Assembly (NCBI RefSeq): GCF_002975275.1
Contig: NZ_PCOQ01000021.1
Location: 1-64,000, forward strand
Length of the DNA stretch: 64,000 bases
Reading direction: 5' to 3'
Origin: Achromobacter sp. MYb9
Lineage (GTDB): Bacteria; Pseudomonadota; Gammaproteobacteria; Burkholderiales; Burkholderiaceae_B
The notes beneath the pieces are model-generated. The model did not search any database. It worked only from the letters and a program-made list of their open reading frames with translations, and had not been told where the DNA came from. A program made the translations under genes and the position numbers. Below are positions 33,605 to 43,256 of this stretch, one piece after another; within the stretch, counting starts at the first letter, position 1, and each line of letters opens with the position of its first letter.

Positions 33605-34327
33605 TTACGCTGCCGTCACCGGCGCGTCCAGCTTGCGCCACACGCACTCGCCGCCCACGGACTTGTCCAGCGCGGCCAGGTAGGTTTCGTGCTCGGCCAG
33701 TTCGTCATCGCTGGCCTTCACGACCACCAGGCCCGACGCGTCGAACTTGGCCAGCACGATGCCGTCGCTGCCGGCGCCGTCATTGTCGTCCACGTCGATC
33801 AGCAGCGCATCCTGGCCGCGCGTCATGGCCAGCCAGACTTCCGCCAGCAACTGCGAGTCAAGCAACGCGCCGTGCAACGTACGGTGCGCGTTGGAAATGC
33901 CGAAGCGGTCGCACAGGGCGTCCAGCGAATTGCGCTTGCCGGGGAACAGAGACCGGGCATGCAGCAGCGAATCGGTGACCGTGTCGCAGTAGTCGGTGAT
34001 GGGGCCACGGCCCGTCTTGGCCAGTTCGGCGTTGAAGAACTTCACGTCGAACGCCGCGTTGTGCGCGATCAGTTCCGCGCCCTGGATGAATTTGACGAAT
34101 TCGTCCGCGACGTCCGCGAAGCGCGGCTTGTCGGACAGGAATTCCGTCGTCAATCCGTGCACCGCCAAGGCCTCGGGATCGCTGTCGCGATCCGGGTTCA
34201 GGTAGAGGTGCAGGTTGTTGCCGGTGGACATCCGGTTGACCATTTCCACGCAACCGATTTCAACGATGCGGTGGCCCTGGGCAGGGTCCAGTCCGGTGGT
34301 TTCCGTGTCAAAGATGATCTGGCGCAT
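33605..34327 (-). CDS. dnaQ: DNA polymerase III epsilon subunit (proofreading exonuclease)
   Basis: A 240-residue DEDDh exonuclease that proofreads for the replicative polymerase. ExoI is FDTETTG (D7, E9), ExoII is HNAAFDVKF, and ExoIII is HGALLDSQLLAEV with the catalytic His and Asp. The C-terminal tail should bind the alpha subunit. Its ATG at 34327 lies 3 bp past the RND pump stop on the same strand, so translation of dnaQ may depend on the pump gene's transcript. Confidence 0.96.
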   Translation of the reverse strand: MRQIIFDTETTGLDPAQGHRIVEIGCVEMVNRMSTGNNLHLYLNPDRDSDPEALAVHGLTTEFLSDKPRFADVADEFVKFIQGAELIAHNAAFDVKFFNAELAKTGRGPITDYCDTVTDSLLHARSLFPGKRNSLDALCDRFGISNAHRTLHGALLDSQLLAEVWLAMTRGQDALLIDVDDNDGAGSDGIVLAKFDASGLVVVKASDDELAEHETYLAALDKSVGGECVWRKLDAPVTAA

Positions 34328-34330
34328 GAC

Positions 34331-37300
34331 TTATTCCGACGCTGCATTGGCCGAGGCCGGCGGCGTCTGGGCGCCCGGCGGGTGGGCCGGGGGATGCTCT
34401 GCGCTGCCGGCATGGCCGGGTTTCTGGCGCGCGGTGGCAATCAGCGTGTACGCCACCGGCACGACGAACAAGGTCAGTAGTGTACCCAGCATCAGCCCGC
34501 CCACCAGCACCCAGCCGATCTGCTGGCGCGATTCCGCCCCCGCGCCCGTGGACAGAGCCAGCGGCACCGTGCCCAGCACCATGGCGCCGGTCGTCATCAA
34601 AATGGGGCGCAGCCGCAGCACGCTGGCCTCGGTGACGGCGGCGAACAGCTCGCGGCCTTCGTCGCGCAGCTGGTTGGTGAACTCTACGATCAGGATGCCG
34701 TGCTTGGTGATCAGCCCCACCAACGTGATGAGTCCGATCTGGCTGTAGATGGACAGCGTGCCGCCCGTCAGCCACAAGGCCAGCAGCGCGCCCGTCATGG
34801 ACAGCGGTACCGACAGCATGATGATGAAGGGGTTGCGCCAGCTTTCGAATTGCGCGGCCAGCACCAGGTAGATGAAGGCAAGCGCCATGGCGAAGACCAG
34901 GTAGATGCTGCCCGATGAATCGCGGAATTCGCGCGACTGGCCGTCCAGGTCGGTCACGATGGTGTTGGGCAGCACGTCGCGCGCGACCTGGTGCATGTGG
35001 GTCAGGACCTCGCCCAGGGCATAGCCCGGCGCGACGGCCGCGTCGATCTTCACGGCGCGCAGGCGGTTGAAGTGGTTCAGCGACTGCGGCGACACGCCTT
35101 CGTGCACGCCCAGCAGGTTATCCAGCTGCACCATGCTGCCGTCGCGCGCCCGCACGTAGATGCCAGAGATGTCGGTGGGGTTGGCGCGGTCGCGCGGCGT
35201 CACCTGCACGATCACGTCGTATTGCTCGCCTTCATCCTTGTAGCGGGTGACCTGGCGGCCGCCCAGCATCGATTCCAGCGTGCGGCCCACGGTGTCCACG
35301 TTGGCGCCCACGTCGGCCATCTTGTCGCGGTCCACGCGTACCCGCAGTTCGGGGGTGTTCAGGCGCAGGTCGGTGTCCAGATTGAGCAGGCCGGGGTACT
35401 TGCGCAGCTCGGTCAGGAACACGTCCGTCAAGCGGGCCAGCTCCTCGTAGGAGGCCTGGCTCATGATGATGAATTCCACCGGCTTGGAGCGCGCCGACTG
35501 GCCCAGCGATGGCGGGTTGGTCGGGAAGGCGCGCACGCCGGGCAGCGACGCGAACTGCGGCTGCAACTGCTGGGTGATGGCCTGCTGCTTGCGGTCACGC
35601 GCTTCCCATGGCTTCAAGCGCAGGATGGCGGTGCCGTCGGTCACGGTCGGAAAGCCCACGGTGACCTGGCTGCCGCTGGCTTCGGGGATCGCGGAATAGA
35701 ACTTCTCGATGCCCAGCATGCTGTCTAGCGTGTAGTTCAGCGTGGCGCCTTCCGGCGAACTGACGATGCCGAACACCACGCCGCGGTCTTCGATGGGCGC
35801 CAGTTCGCTTTTGACCACCTTGAACAGGACGCCGCTGCCGGCGGCCACGGCCACCCCGATCACGACGACCAGCCAGCGGTGGCGCAACGACGCCCCCAGC
35901 AGACGGCGGTAGCCGTTGCTCATGCCGTTCAGCCAGCCTTCGATCAGGTTGTACCAGCGGCTGTGGCTGCTTTGGTGGCGCAGCAGCACCGAGCACATCA
36001 TGGGCGTCAGCGTCAGGGCGACAAAGCCCGACACCAGCACGGCGCCGGCCAGGGCCAGCGCGAATTCGATGAACAGCCGGCCCGTCCGTCCGGTGGCGAA
36101 CGCCAACGGTGCGTACACGGTGACCAGCGTCATGGTCATGGCGACCACCGCGAACCCGATTTCCTTCGAGCCGCGCAGCGCGGCTTCCTTGCGCGGCATG
36201 CCCTCTTCGATATGGCGGTAGATGTTCTCGAGCACCACGATGGCGTCATCCACCACCAGGCCGATGGCCAGCACCATCGCCAGCAAGGTCAGCGTGTTGA
36301 TCGAAAAGCCAAAGAAGTACATCAGCGCGCAGGCGCCCACCAGCGACACCGGGATGGTGACGATGGGAATGATGCTGGCGCGCAGATTGCGCAGGAAAAA
36401 GAAGATCACCAGCACCACCAGGACGATGGCTTCGCCGATGGTGTGGAAGACGGAATCGATGGAACGTTCGATGAACACCGACGAGTCGTAGGCGATGTTC
36501 AGCTTCATGCCCGCCGGCAGCGTCTCGTTCAGGCGCTCGACTTCCAGGCGCGCCGCCTTGGACAATTCAAGCGGGTTGGCGGTGGATTGCCGCGTCACGC
36601 CGATGTTGATCGCCGGCTTGCCGTTGAAGCGCGACAGCACGCGGTCGCTGGCCGCCGCGATCTCGACCTTGGACACATCGCGCAGGCGGACGGGATAGCC
36701 CTTCACGTTAGCCACAATCACGTCTTCGAACTGCGCGGGCGTCTGCAGGTCGGTGGACGAGACCACCGAAAACTCGCGCGCGCGCGACTCAATCCGGCCG
36801 GCCGGAATCTCCACGTTCTGGCTGCGCAAGGCGGCTTCGACGTCCTGCACGGTCAGGCCGTAGGCGGCCAGCTTGTCGCGGTCGACGTAGATGCGCATGG
36901 ACGGCAGGCGCTCGCCGAAGACGCGGACTTCGGCCGCGCCCGGCAGCACGGACAGCCGGGTCTTGATGTATCGGTTGATGTAGTCGGAAGTCTGGATCGC
37001 CGAGTACGTGCCGGACTCCACCGCGATGTAGATGATGGGCTGGGAGTCGGCCTCGACCTTGCCGATGATGGGCTCGTCGATCTCGTCGGGCAGGAAGCGC
37101 CGGGCGCGCGACACCTTGTCGCGCACTTCGGCCGCCGCGGCGTCCGGGTTGCGGGACAGGTTGAATTTGATGTTGATCAGACTGCGTTCGGAGCGGCTGC
37201 GCGAGGTCATCACGTCCACGCCTTCGATGCCGGCCAACTGGTCTTCCAGCGGCTTGGTCACCTGCGATTCGATCACCTCGGGCGAGGCGCCCTTGTAGGT

Positions 37301-37447
37301 GGTGTCCACCGACACGATGGGCTCGTCGATCTTGGGATATTCGCGCACGGTCAGGCGCGAATAGGAAATCAAGCCGATCAGCACGATGATCAGCGACAGG
37401 ACCGACGCGAACACCGGCCGCTTGATGCAGGTTTCCGAGATACGCAT
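34331..37447 (-). CDS. RND multidrug efflux pump, inner-membrane subunit
   Basis: A 1038-residue HAE-type RND transporter with 12 hydrophobic segments. The proton-relay Asp pair D400-D401 lies in VLAIGLVVDDAIVVLENIYRH, and the large periplasmic loops and C-terminal VGLITKHGILIVEF block are typical. It pairs with the membrane fusion protein gene 33 bp upstream. No outer-membrane channel gene is nearby, so it presumably uses a TolC/OprM-type channel from elsewhere. A long open frame on the other strand is an artefact of codon bias. Confidence 0.95.
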   Translation of the reverse strand: MRISETCIKRPVFASVLSLIIVLIGLISYSRLTVREYPKIDEPIVSVDTTYKGASPEVIESQVTKPLEDQLAGIEGVDVMTSRSRSERSLINIKFNLSRNPDAAAAEVRDKVSRARRFLPDEIDEPIIGKVEADSQPIIYIAVESGTYSAIQTSDYINRYIKTRLSVLPGAAEVRVFGERLPSMRIYVDRDKLAAYGLTVQDVEAALRSQNVEIPAGRIESRAREFSVVSSTDLQTPAQFEDVIVANVKGYPVRLRDVSKVEIAAASDRVLSRFNGKPAINIGVTRQSTANPLELSKAARLEVERLNETLPAGMKLNIAYDSSVFIERSIDSVFHTIGEAIVLVVLVIFFFLRNLRASIIPIVTIPVSLVGACALMYFFGFSINTLTLLAMVLAIGLVVDDAIVVLENIYRHIEEGMPRKEAALRGSKEIGFAVVAMTMTLVTVYAPLAFATGRTGRLFIEFALALAGAVLVSGFVALTLTPMMCSVLLRHQSSHSRWYNLIEGWLNGMSNGYRRLLGASLRHRWLVVVIGVAVAAGSGVLFKVVKSELAPIEDRGVVFGIVSSPEGATLNYTLDSMLGIEKFYSAIPEASGSQVTVGFPTVTDGTAILRLKPWEARDRKQQAITQQLQPQFASLPGVRAFPTNPPSLGQSARSKPVEFIIMSQASYEELARLTDVFLTELRKYPGLLNLDTDLRLNTPELRVRVDRDKMADVGANVDTVGRTLESMLGGRQVTRYKDEGEQYDVIVQVTPRDRANPTDISGIYVRARDGSMVQLDNLLGVHEGVSPQSLNHFNRLRAVKIDAAVAPGYALGEVLTHMHQVARDVLPNTIVTDLDGQSREFRDSSGSIYLVFAMALAFIYLVLAAQFESWRNPFIIMLSVPLSMTGALLALWLTGGTLSIYSQIGLITLVGLITKHGILIVEFTNQLRDEGRELFAAVTEASVLRLRPILMTTGAMVLGTVPLALSTGAGAESRQQIGWVLVGGLMLGTLLTLFVVPVAYTLIATARQKPGHAGSAEHPPAHPPGAQTPPASANAASE

Positions 37448-37480
37448 TGCGCTATCGCCAAGAAAGAAGAAGAGCCGGCG

Positions 37481-38563
37481 TCACGAGCCGCCGCCGACGA
37501 CGTCCACGGTGGCGCCGTCCGTCACGCGCTGCATGCCCGCCACCACCAGCTTATCGCCGACCGCCACGCCTGTGAGGATCTCGACGCGGCCTTCGCGGCG
37601 CTCACCGATCGTGACCTCGCGCCGCTCGGCGCGGCCGTCCTTGATGCGGTAAACGTACTGCGTTTCGCCCGAGGGAGACAACGCGGCCTCTGGCGCGACC
37701 AGCGCCTTGTCCTGATTGAACAGCAGTTGCACGCGGGCGAACATGCCCGGACGCAGCACCGCATCCTTGTTGGCAACGGTGGCGCGCAGCAGAATGGACC
37801 GGCCGCCCGCGTCGATCAGCGGGCTGACGGCGTAGACCATCCCCTGGCGCTCCTGGCCGGGCAGCGCGTCCAGGCGCAACGTCAGCTGCTGGCCAACGCC
37901 GACCTTGCTGAGATACATCTCCGGCACGCGGAAATCCACTTTCAACGGGTCGATGGCCTCAAGCGGCGCCAGGTCTTGCCCCTGGTTGACGTAATCGCCC
38001 ACGGACACGCTGCGCAACCCCACGATGCCGCCAAACGGCGCCGAAATCGTCATCTTGTCCAGCCGGGCCTGCGCCAGCGCCACCGCCGCCTCCTGGACCT
38101 TCAACGTACTGGCGGATTCGTCACGGGCCTGCTGGCTGACGAAGCCCTTGCCCTGCAATTCCACCGCGCGGCGGTAGTGGCTCTGGGCCAGGGTCAGGTT
38201 GGCGCGAGCCTGCGCCAGTTCGGCCCGCGGCACGGAGTCATCCAGCCGGATCAGCGTCTGGCCGCGCGCGACCGGCTGCCCTTCCTTGAATTCGATGGTC
38301 TGGATGCGCCCGGTTACTTCGGGCCGCAGCACCACGGACTCGTCGGAACGCAGGCTGCCCACGGCGGACAAGCCGCGCGCGAACGGAATTTCCTGGACGG
38401 CCGCCACCTCGACGCGCACGGGACTGGCCGGCGCCACTTTCGGCGGGGTAACGGTCTGGCTGGTGGTGACCCCGGGCGCGAGCCAGCGCGGCACAAAAAC
38501 GCCAAGTGCGGCCCCCGCGGCCAACCCGGCCGCGACGGCGGCCAGCAGTACAGCTTTTTTCAT
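37481..38563 (-). CDS. RND membrane fusion protein (HlyD/AcrA family)
   Basis: A 360-residue periplasmic adaptor. It has an N-terminal membrane anchor (KKAVLLAAVAAGLAAGAALG), the lipoyl-type motif VTGRIQTIEFKEGQPVARGQTLIRLD, an alpha-helical hairpin, then APFGGIVGLRSVSVGDYVNQGQDL and a beta-barrel/membrane-proximal region. ATG 38563 (MKKAV) is chosen over an in-frame extension upstream. It forms a two-gene efflux unit with the RND gene. Confidence 0.93.
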   Translation of the reverse strand: MKKAVLLAAVAAGLAAGAALGVFVPRWLAPGVTTSQTVTPPKVAPASPVRVEVAAVQEIPFARGLSAVGSLRSDESVVLRPEVTGRIQTIEFKEGQPVARGQTLIRLDDSVPRAELAQARANLTLAQSHYRRAVELQGKGFVSQQARDESASTLKVQEAAVALAQARLDKMTISAPFGGIVGLRSVSVGDYVNQGQDLAPLEAIDPLKVDFRVPEMYLSKVGVGQQLTLRLDALPGQERQGMVYAVSPLIDAGGRSILLRATVANKDAVLRPGMFARVQLLFNQDKALVAPEAALSPSGETQYVYRIKDGRAERREVTIGERREGRVEILTGVAVGDKLVVAGMQRVTDGATVDVVGGGS

Positions 38564-38739
38564 GCGCGAATGTGGCGGTGGTGCGGCGCGGGCCGTTTTC
38601 CCCACATGGCCGATGCCGCAGGAACTGGAATGGGGATGGCACTGTAGCACCCGAATTTACATACTGGAACAATCCAGAAGCCGGATGAAAGAACTAAATC
38701 CGCCCCAAAAGGCGGAATTCAGGGTATATCCCGATGCCG

Positions 38740-39201
38740 TCAGCCCCGCTTGGCCGCTTCCACGCCCATATTGGCCAGTTGGTCGGCGCGTTCGTTGCCG
38801 GGGTCGCCGGCGTGCCCGCGGACCCAGCGCCACGACACCTGATGGCGCTGGACCTGCTCGTCAAGCGCCTGCCATAGCTCGACGTTCTTGACGGGCTTCT
38901 TATCGGCGGTCATCCAGCCCCGGCGCTTCCAGTTCGCCAGCCATTCGGTCATGCCCTTCATCACGTACTGCGAGTCCGTGTGAATGGTGACGACGCAGGC
39001 GCGCTTGAGCGCGCGCAGGCCTTCGATGACCGCCAGCAGTTCCATGCGGTTGTTGGTGGTCTGGAGTTCGCCACCGTGCAGGGTTTTTTCATGGCCGCCC
39101 GCGCGCATCAGCACGCCCCAGCCGCCCGGACCCGGATTGCCCTTGCAGGCGCCGTCGGTCCACATTTCCACTTTCTGATCGTTCGGTTTGTTGTCCTGCA
39201 T
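38740..39201 (-). CDS. rnhA: Ribonuclease HI
   Basis: A 153-residue RNase HI that removes RNA from RNA-DNA hybrids. The catalytic acids are visible: Asp in [13 protein letters not shown], Glu in [10 protein letters not shown], Asp in HTDSQYV and Asp in [10 protein letters not shown], with the His of VRGHAGDPG. In related genomes rnhA and dnaQ are adjacent; here the RND efflux genes lie between them. Confidence 0.96.
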   Translation of the reverse strand: MQDNKPNDQKVEMWTDGACKGNPGPGGWGVLMRAGGHEKTLHGGELQTTNNRMELLAVIEGLRALKRACVVTIHTDSQYVMKGMTEWLANWKRRGWMTADKKPVKNVELWQALDEQVQRHQVSWRWVRGHAGDPGNERADQLANMGVEAAKRG

Positions 39202-39254
39202 GGTGCTGCTTGGTCATCCTTATTCGTGCAAAGTGAGTCCCTGGCCCGGCCCGG

Positions 39255-40034
39255 TCAGGACCGGTCGAAACCGTCGTCGGCCTGGCGGTTGACCACCACC
39301 GACGCGGCGCGCGCCCGTTTGGGCTTGGTTTTCCAGGCGGGCCCGATGATACGCATGCCGGCCACGCGCTTGACGGCCGACACCATGTAGACCGCCCCGC
39401 CCAGGCTCCACCACCGGGCGCCGGCCGATTCCAGGAACCCCCAGCGCTGCAGCCATTTTTCGCTGCGGCAGGCGGGTGCGTAGCAGCCAAACTGGCTGCT
39501 CTGGAGTTCCAGCGACAGCAGCTTGAACCAGTCTTTCAGCCGCGGCACCGACACCTGGGACGACGGCGGCTGCGGCAGCCAGGGCTCCATGCCGGGCATG
39601 CGCGTGCGCGCCCCCCACATGCTCCAGGGGTTGAAGCCCGAAATCACGACACGCCCTTCCGGCACCAGCACGCGTTCGACCTCGCGCAAAACGTTGTGCG
39701 GGTCCGACGTGCATTCGAAGGCATGCGGCAGGATGAGCAGGTCGACGCTCTGGGTTTCGAACGGCAGCGCTTCAGGTTCGGCCAGCACCACGCGGGACTG
39801 CCAGCCGGCGATGCTCTCCGCCGACGGGGTCTCGGTGCCCACGTAGCCCTTGAAGGGCATGCGGTTGGCCCGCAGCAGGTTGATGTCGGCCAACCCGACC
39901 TGCCAGGCGTAATATCCAAACACGTCCGCGACAGCCGCGTCGAACTGGGCCCGTTCCCAGGCCAGCGCGTACTGCCCCGGCGGCGTCTGGAACCATTCGG
40001 CCAGTTCTACAATCGGCGGAGTATCTTCTGCCAC
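39255..40034 (-). CDS. Class I SAM-dependent methyltransferase
   Basis: A protein of about 259 residues with a methyltransferase fold: LPFETQSVDLLILPHAFE (acidic-loop region), HNVLREVERVLVPEGRVVISGFNPWS, then an extended C-terminal part ending in basic residues. It resembles the methyltransferase found between gloB and rnhA in many proteobacteria. The start is GTG 40034, with AAGGA upstream; a TTG at 40061 would overlap the divergent gloB start. The target is unknown. Confidence 0.87.
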   Translation of the reverse strand: MAEDTPPIVELAEWFQTPPGQYALAWERAQFDAAVADVFGYYAWQVGLADINLLRANRMPFKGYVGTETPSAESIAGWQSRVVLAEPEALPFETQSVDLLILPHAFECTSDPHNVLREVERVLVPEGRVVISGFNPWSMWGARTRMPGMEPWLPQPPSSQVSVPRLKDWFKLLSLELQSSQFGCYAPACRSEKWLQRWGFLESAGARWWSLGGAVYMVSAVKRVAGMRIIGPAWKTKPKRARAASVVVNRQADDGFDRS

Positions 40035-40055
40035 GTTTCTTTTCCTTCGAATCTC

Positions 40056-40877
40056 ATGCAAGCCTTGACCGCCCCCGCAGGCGGCCGCGAACGCAGTGCC
40101 GCGGTCTTGCCTCTACCCGCCTTTACCGACAACTACATCTGGGCCATCGTCCATGGTGAAAACGCCGCCGTGGTGGACCCCGGCGAAGCCGGTCCAGTGT
40201 TGCGATGGCTTGAGCAGGAAGGCCTGAAGCTGCGCGCCATTCTACTCACGCACCATCACGCCGACCATGTAGGCGGCGTTCTCGAATTGTCACGCATCGC
40301 GGACATTACCGTATACGGTCCGGCGCGGGAACAACTGCCCCGCTGCGACGTCCCCCTGACGGAAGGCGACCGCGTGGCCCTGCCCGAACTGGACCTGGAC
40401 CTGCGCGTGCTGGACGTGCCCGGACACACCGCCGGGCACATCGCCTACACGGGCCGGGCGGCGGGAATAGAACCCGTGCTGTTCTGTGGAGACACCCTGT
40501 TTGCGGGGGGCTGCGGCCGGCTTTTCGAGGGCACGCCTTCGCAAATGCATGATTCCTTAGGAAAATTTTCTGTTTTACCGGCAGATACACAGGTTTTTTG
40601 CGCGCACGAGTACACTCTAGCGAACTTGCGCTGGGCATTGGCTGTGGAACCCGCCAATCGCACCCTGCAACAGTGGTATCAGCGAGCCCAGCAATTACGA
40701 GCAGAAGGTCTTCCCACGCTTCCGTCGACGATCGGTCAGGAACGCGCGACGAACCCGTTTTTGCGTACGCAGCAAGTCGACGTCGTCCGTGCCGCAGCCA
40801 GCTGGGCCGGACGCAATCAACCTACGCCGGTAGAGGTCTTTGCCTCCCTGCGTGAATGGAAGAACGATTTCAAGTGA
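40056..40877 (+). CDS. gloB: Hydroxyacylglutathione hydrolase (glyoxalase II)
   Basis: A 273-residue metallo-beta-lactamase-fold enzyme that hydrolyses S-lactoylglutathione in methylglyoxal detoxification. The dinuclear metal motif THHHADHVGG (T-H-x-H-x-D-H) and later FCGDTLF and FCAHEYTLANLRWAL are clear. ATG 40056 is chosen; the frame is open further upstream but overlaps the methyltransferase gene. It is followed 7 bp later by the lytic transglycosylase gene, so both may be cotranscribed. Confidence 0.95.
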   Translation: MQALTAPAGGRERSAAVLPLPAFTDNYIWAIVHGENAAVVDPGEAGPVLRWLEQEGLKLRAILLTHHHADHVGGVLELSRIADITVYGPAREQLPRCDVPLTEGDRVALPELDLDLRVLDVPGHTAGHIAYTGRAAGIEPVLFCGDTLFAGGCGRLFEGTPSQMHDSLGKFSVLPADTQVFCAHEYTLANLRWALAVEPANRTLQQWYQRAQQLRAEGLPTLPSTIGQERATNPFLRTQQVDVVRAAASWAGRNQPTPVEVFASLREWKNDFK

Positions 40878-40884
40878 CCGCCTG

Positions 40885-42303
40885 ATGAATCTATCCCGAC
40901 TCCTTCTGCCACTCATGTTGGCAGTCCTCGCCGGTTGCGCAGGAACCAAAGCCCCCGATAGCAAGAACCTCACCACCAATTCCCAAGGGCGCTACATCGC
41001 CCGGGACACGTCGCGAACGGTTGACCTGACCAACCCGCCTTCCGACGCCTGGGACCGCATCCGCCGCGGTTTCGCCATCCCCAACCTGAATACCGACCTC
41101 TCGCAGCAGTGGACCGACTATTACGCGTCCCACCCCGAGGCGGTGCAGCGCATGGCGGAACGCGCGGGCAAGTATCTGTATTTCATCGTCGACGAAATCA
41201 ACCGCCGCGGCTTGCCGACCGAACTGGCGCTGCTGCCGTTCGTGGAAAGCGCCTACAACCCGACCGCGCTGTCGCGCTCGCAGGCATCCGGCCTGTGGCA
41301 GTTCGTGCCCGCCACCGGGCAGCACTTCAACCTGAAGCAGGATTGGTGGCGCGATGAACGCCGCGACCCCATCGCCTCGACCAATGCGGCCCTGGACTAC
41401 CTGGAAAAGCTGTTCGAGATGCAGGGCGACTGGTATCTGGCGCTGGCGTCCTACAACTGGGGCGAAGGCTCGGTGCAGCGCGCCATGGCCAAGAATGAAG
41501 CGGCTGGCCAGAACACCGACTACCTGTCCCTGAACATGCCGGACGAGACCCGCAACTACGTGCCCAAGTTGCAGGCCATCAAGAACATCATCGCGGACCC
41601 GCAGCGCTATGCGGTGGCGTTGCCCCCGGTGGGCAACACGCCCTACTTCGTGACGGTCCAGAAGAACAGCGACATCGACCTGGAAATCGCCGCCAAGCTG
41701 GCCGAAATGCCGCTGGACGAATTCAAGGCCCTGAACCCCTCGTTCAACCGCCCGGTCATCCGTGGCGACCACGGCCCGACCCTGCTGCTGCCGGCCGACC
41801 GCGTCGAGATCTTCAACGCGAATCTGACCAACTACAAGGGCGACCTGAGCGCCTGGAAGGTCTACCATTCGCGCCGTGGCGAATCCTATGCCTCGATTGC
41901 CAAGCGTTTCGGCGTCACGGAAGCCAAGCTGCGCGCCACCAACGACATCGGCTCACGCCAGAAGTCGGCATCGGGCCAGGCCCTGTTGGTGCCCGGAGAT
42001 GCCGGCACCGGCGGCGTGCAACTGGCATCGCTGGCTGCGCCCGTGGGCGCGCTGGATTCGGTCCCGTCCGACAACAAGGCCTCGGCCCCGCGCGCCCGCG
42101 CCGCACAGGCGCCGGCCGCCCGCGTGGCCAGCGCCCGCCCGAACGTGCGCACCCACAAGGTCCGCCAGGGCGACACCCTGTTCTCGCTGGCCAAGCAGTA
42201 CGGCACCTCGATCGAGACGCTGCGCGCGCTGAACAACCTGAAGGGCAGCGCCCTGAAGGTGGGCGCGCCGCTGCGCGTGCCGGGCACCAACGCCCGCGGC
42301 TGA
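40885..42303 (+). CDS. mltD: Membrane-bound lytic murein transglycosylase D
   Basis: A 472-residue outer-membrane lipoprotein that cleaves peptidoglycan. The lipobox is LAGC at about residue 17. The SLT domain holds the catalytic Glu in LPFVESAYNPTALSRSQASGLWQF, and two C-terminal LysM domains are visible (SRRGESYASIAKRFGV and VRQGDTLFSLAKQYG). ATG 40885 starts the lipoprotein signal; a frame extending upstream overlaps gloB. A strong terminator follows. Confidence 0.95.
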   Translation: MNLSRLLLPLMLAVLAGCAGTKAPDSKNLTTNSQGRYIARDTSRTVDLTNPPSDAWDRIRRGFAIPNLNTDLSQQWTDYYASHPEAVQRMAERAGKYLYFIVDEINRRGLPTELALLPFVESAYNPTALSRSQASGLWQFVPATGQHFNLKQDWWRDERRDPIASTNAALDYLEKLFEMQGDWYLALASYNWGEGSVQRAMAKNEAAGQNTDYLSLNMPDETRNYVPKLQAIKNIIADPQRYAVALPPVGNTPYFVTVQKNSDIDLEIAAKLAEMPLDEFKALNPSFNRPVIRGDHGPTLLLPADRVEIFNANLTNYKGDLSAWKVYHSRRGESYASIAKRFGVTEAKLRATNDIGSRQKSASGQALLVPGDAGTGGVQLASLAAPVGALDSVPSDNKASAPRARAAQAPAARVASARPNVRTHKVRQGDTLFSLAKQYGTSIETLRALNNLKGSALKVGAPLRVPGTNARG

Positions 42304-42325
42304 CCCGCCGCCAGACCCGACAGCA

Positions 42326-42354
42326 CGGCGCCCCTCTCGGGCGCCGTTTTTTTT
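42326..42354 (+). terminator. Rho-independent terminator after mltD
   Basis: CGGCGCCC pairs with GGGCGCCG around a 5-nt loop and is followed by eight T. It isolates gloB-mltD from fabI. Confidence 0.92.
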
Positions 42355-42424
42355 CAAGTACGCGAAACCGCCAAAATCCTTAAAATAGACGGTCTTCAGC
42401 AGGTAAGAATCAAAGGAAAAAAAC

Positions 42425-43210
42425 ATGGGCTTTCTCGCCGGCAAGCGCATTCTCGTCACCGGGGTGCTTTCGAACCGATCCATCGCCTACGGCATTGCGC
42501 GCGCCTGTCACCAACAAGGCGCCGAACTGGCGTTCACCTATGTCGGCGACCGCTTCAAAGACCGCGTAAGCGAGTTTGCCGCCGAATTCGGCAGCAAGAT
42601 CGTGCTGCCTTGCGACGTGGCCGAAGACAGCCAGATCGAAGGCGCCTTCACCGAATTGGCCCAGCACTGGGACGGCCTGGACGGCCTGGTCCACTCCATC
42701 GGCTTTGCCCCCCGCGAAGCGATCGCCGGCAACTTCCTGGACGGCCTGTCGCGTGAAGGCTTCCGCATCGCCCACGACATCTCGGCCTACAGCTTCGCCG
42801 CCATGGCCAAAGCCGCGCTGCCGCTGATGGAAGGCCGCAACGCGTCGGTGCTGACCCTCACGTACCTGGGCGCCGAACGCGTCGTGCCCAACTACAACAC
42901 GATGGGCCTGGCCAAGGCCTCGCTGGAAGCCAGCGTGCGCTACCTGGCCACGGCGCTGGGCCCGCGCGGCATCCGCGCCAACGGCATTTCGGCGGGCCCC
43001 ATCAAAACCCTTGCCGCCAGCGGCATCAAGGACTTCTCGGCCATCCTGAAGTTCGTGGAAGCCCAGGCGCCCCTGCGCCGCAACGTCACCATCGACGATG
43101 TGGGCAACGTGGCCGCATTCATGCTGTCGGAACTGGCTGCCGGCGTCACCGGTGAAATCACGCACGTGGACGCCGGCTTCTCGACCGTCGTTCCGGGCAT
43201 GGAAGACTGA
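42425..43210 (+). CDS. fabI: Enoyl-ACP reductase FabI (NADH)
   Basis: A 261-residue short-chain dehydrogenase that performs the last step of fatty-acid elongation and is the usual triclosan target. Marks are the N-terminal [20 protein letters not shown] nucleotide site and the FabI active site Tyr-x6-Lys in [21 protein letters not shown]. Here the Tyr is in [15 protein letters not shown] lies 8 nt before ATG 42425. It stands alone after the mltD terminator. Confidence 0.95.
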   Translation: MGFLAGKRILVTGVLSNRSIAYGIARACHQQGAELAFTYVGDRFKDRVSEFAAEFGSKIVLPCDVAEDSQIEGAFTELAQHWDGLDGLVHSIGFAPREAIAGNFLDGLSREGFRIAHDISAYSFAAMAKAALPLMEGRNASVLTLTYLGAERVVPNYNTMGLAKASLEASVRYLATALGPRGIRANGISAGPIKTLAASGIKDFSAILKFVEAQAPLRRNVTIDDVGNVAAFMLSELAAGVTGEITHVDAGFSTVVPGMED

Positions 43211-43256
43211 CCTGCCGTGCAAGGCGGGGCAACGCGCCCCGCCCGGCCGGCCACGA

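Noticed and set aside
35879-38647. A 922-codon open frame on the plus strand opposite the RND pump and fusion protein genes
   Set aside because: It is antisense to two clear genes, is rich in His, Arg, Gln, Asp and Gly as codon-bias shadows are, and shows no domain. High GC at third positions keeps the opposite frame open.
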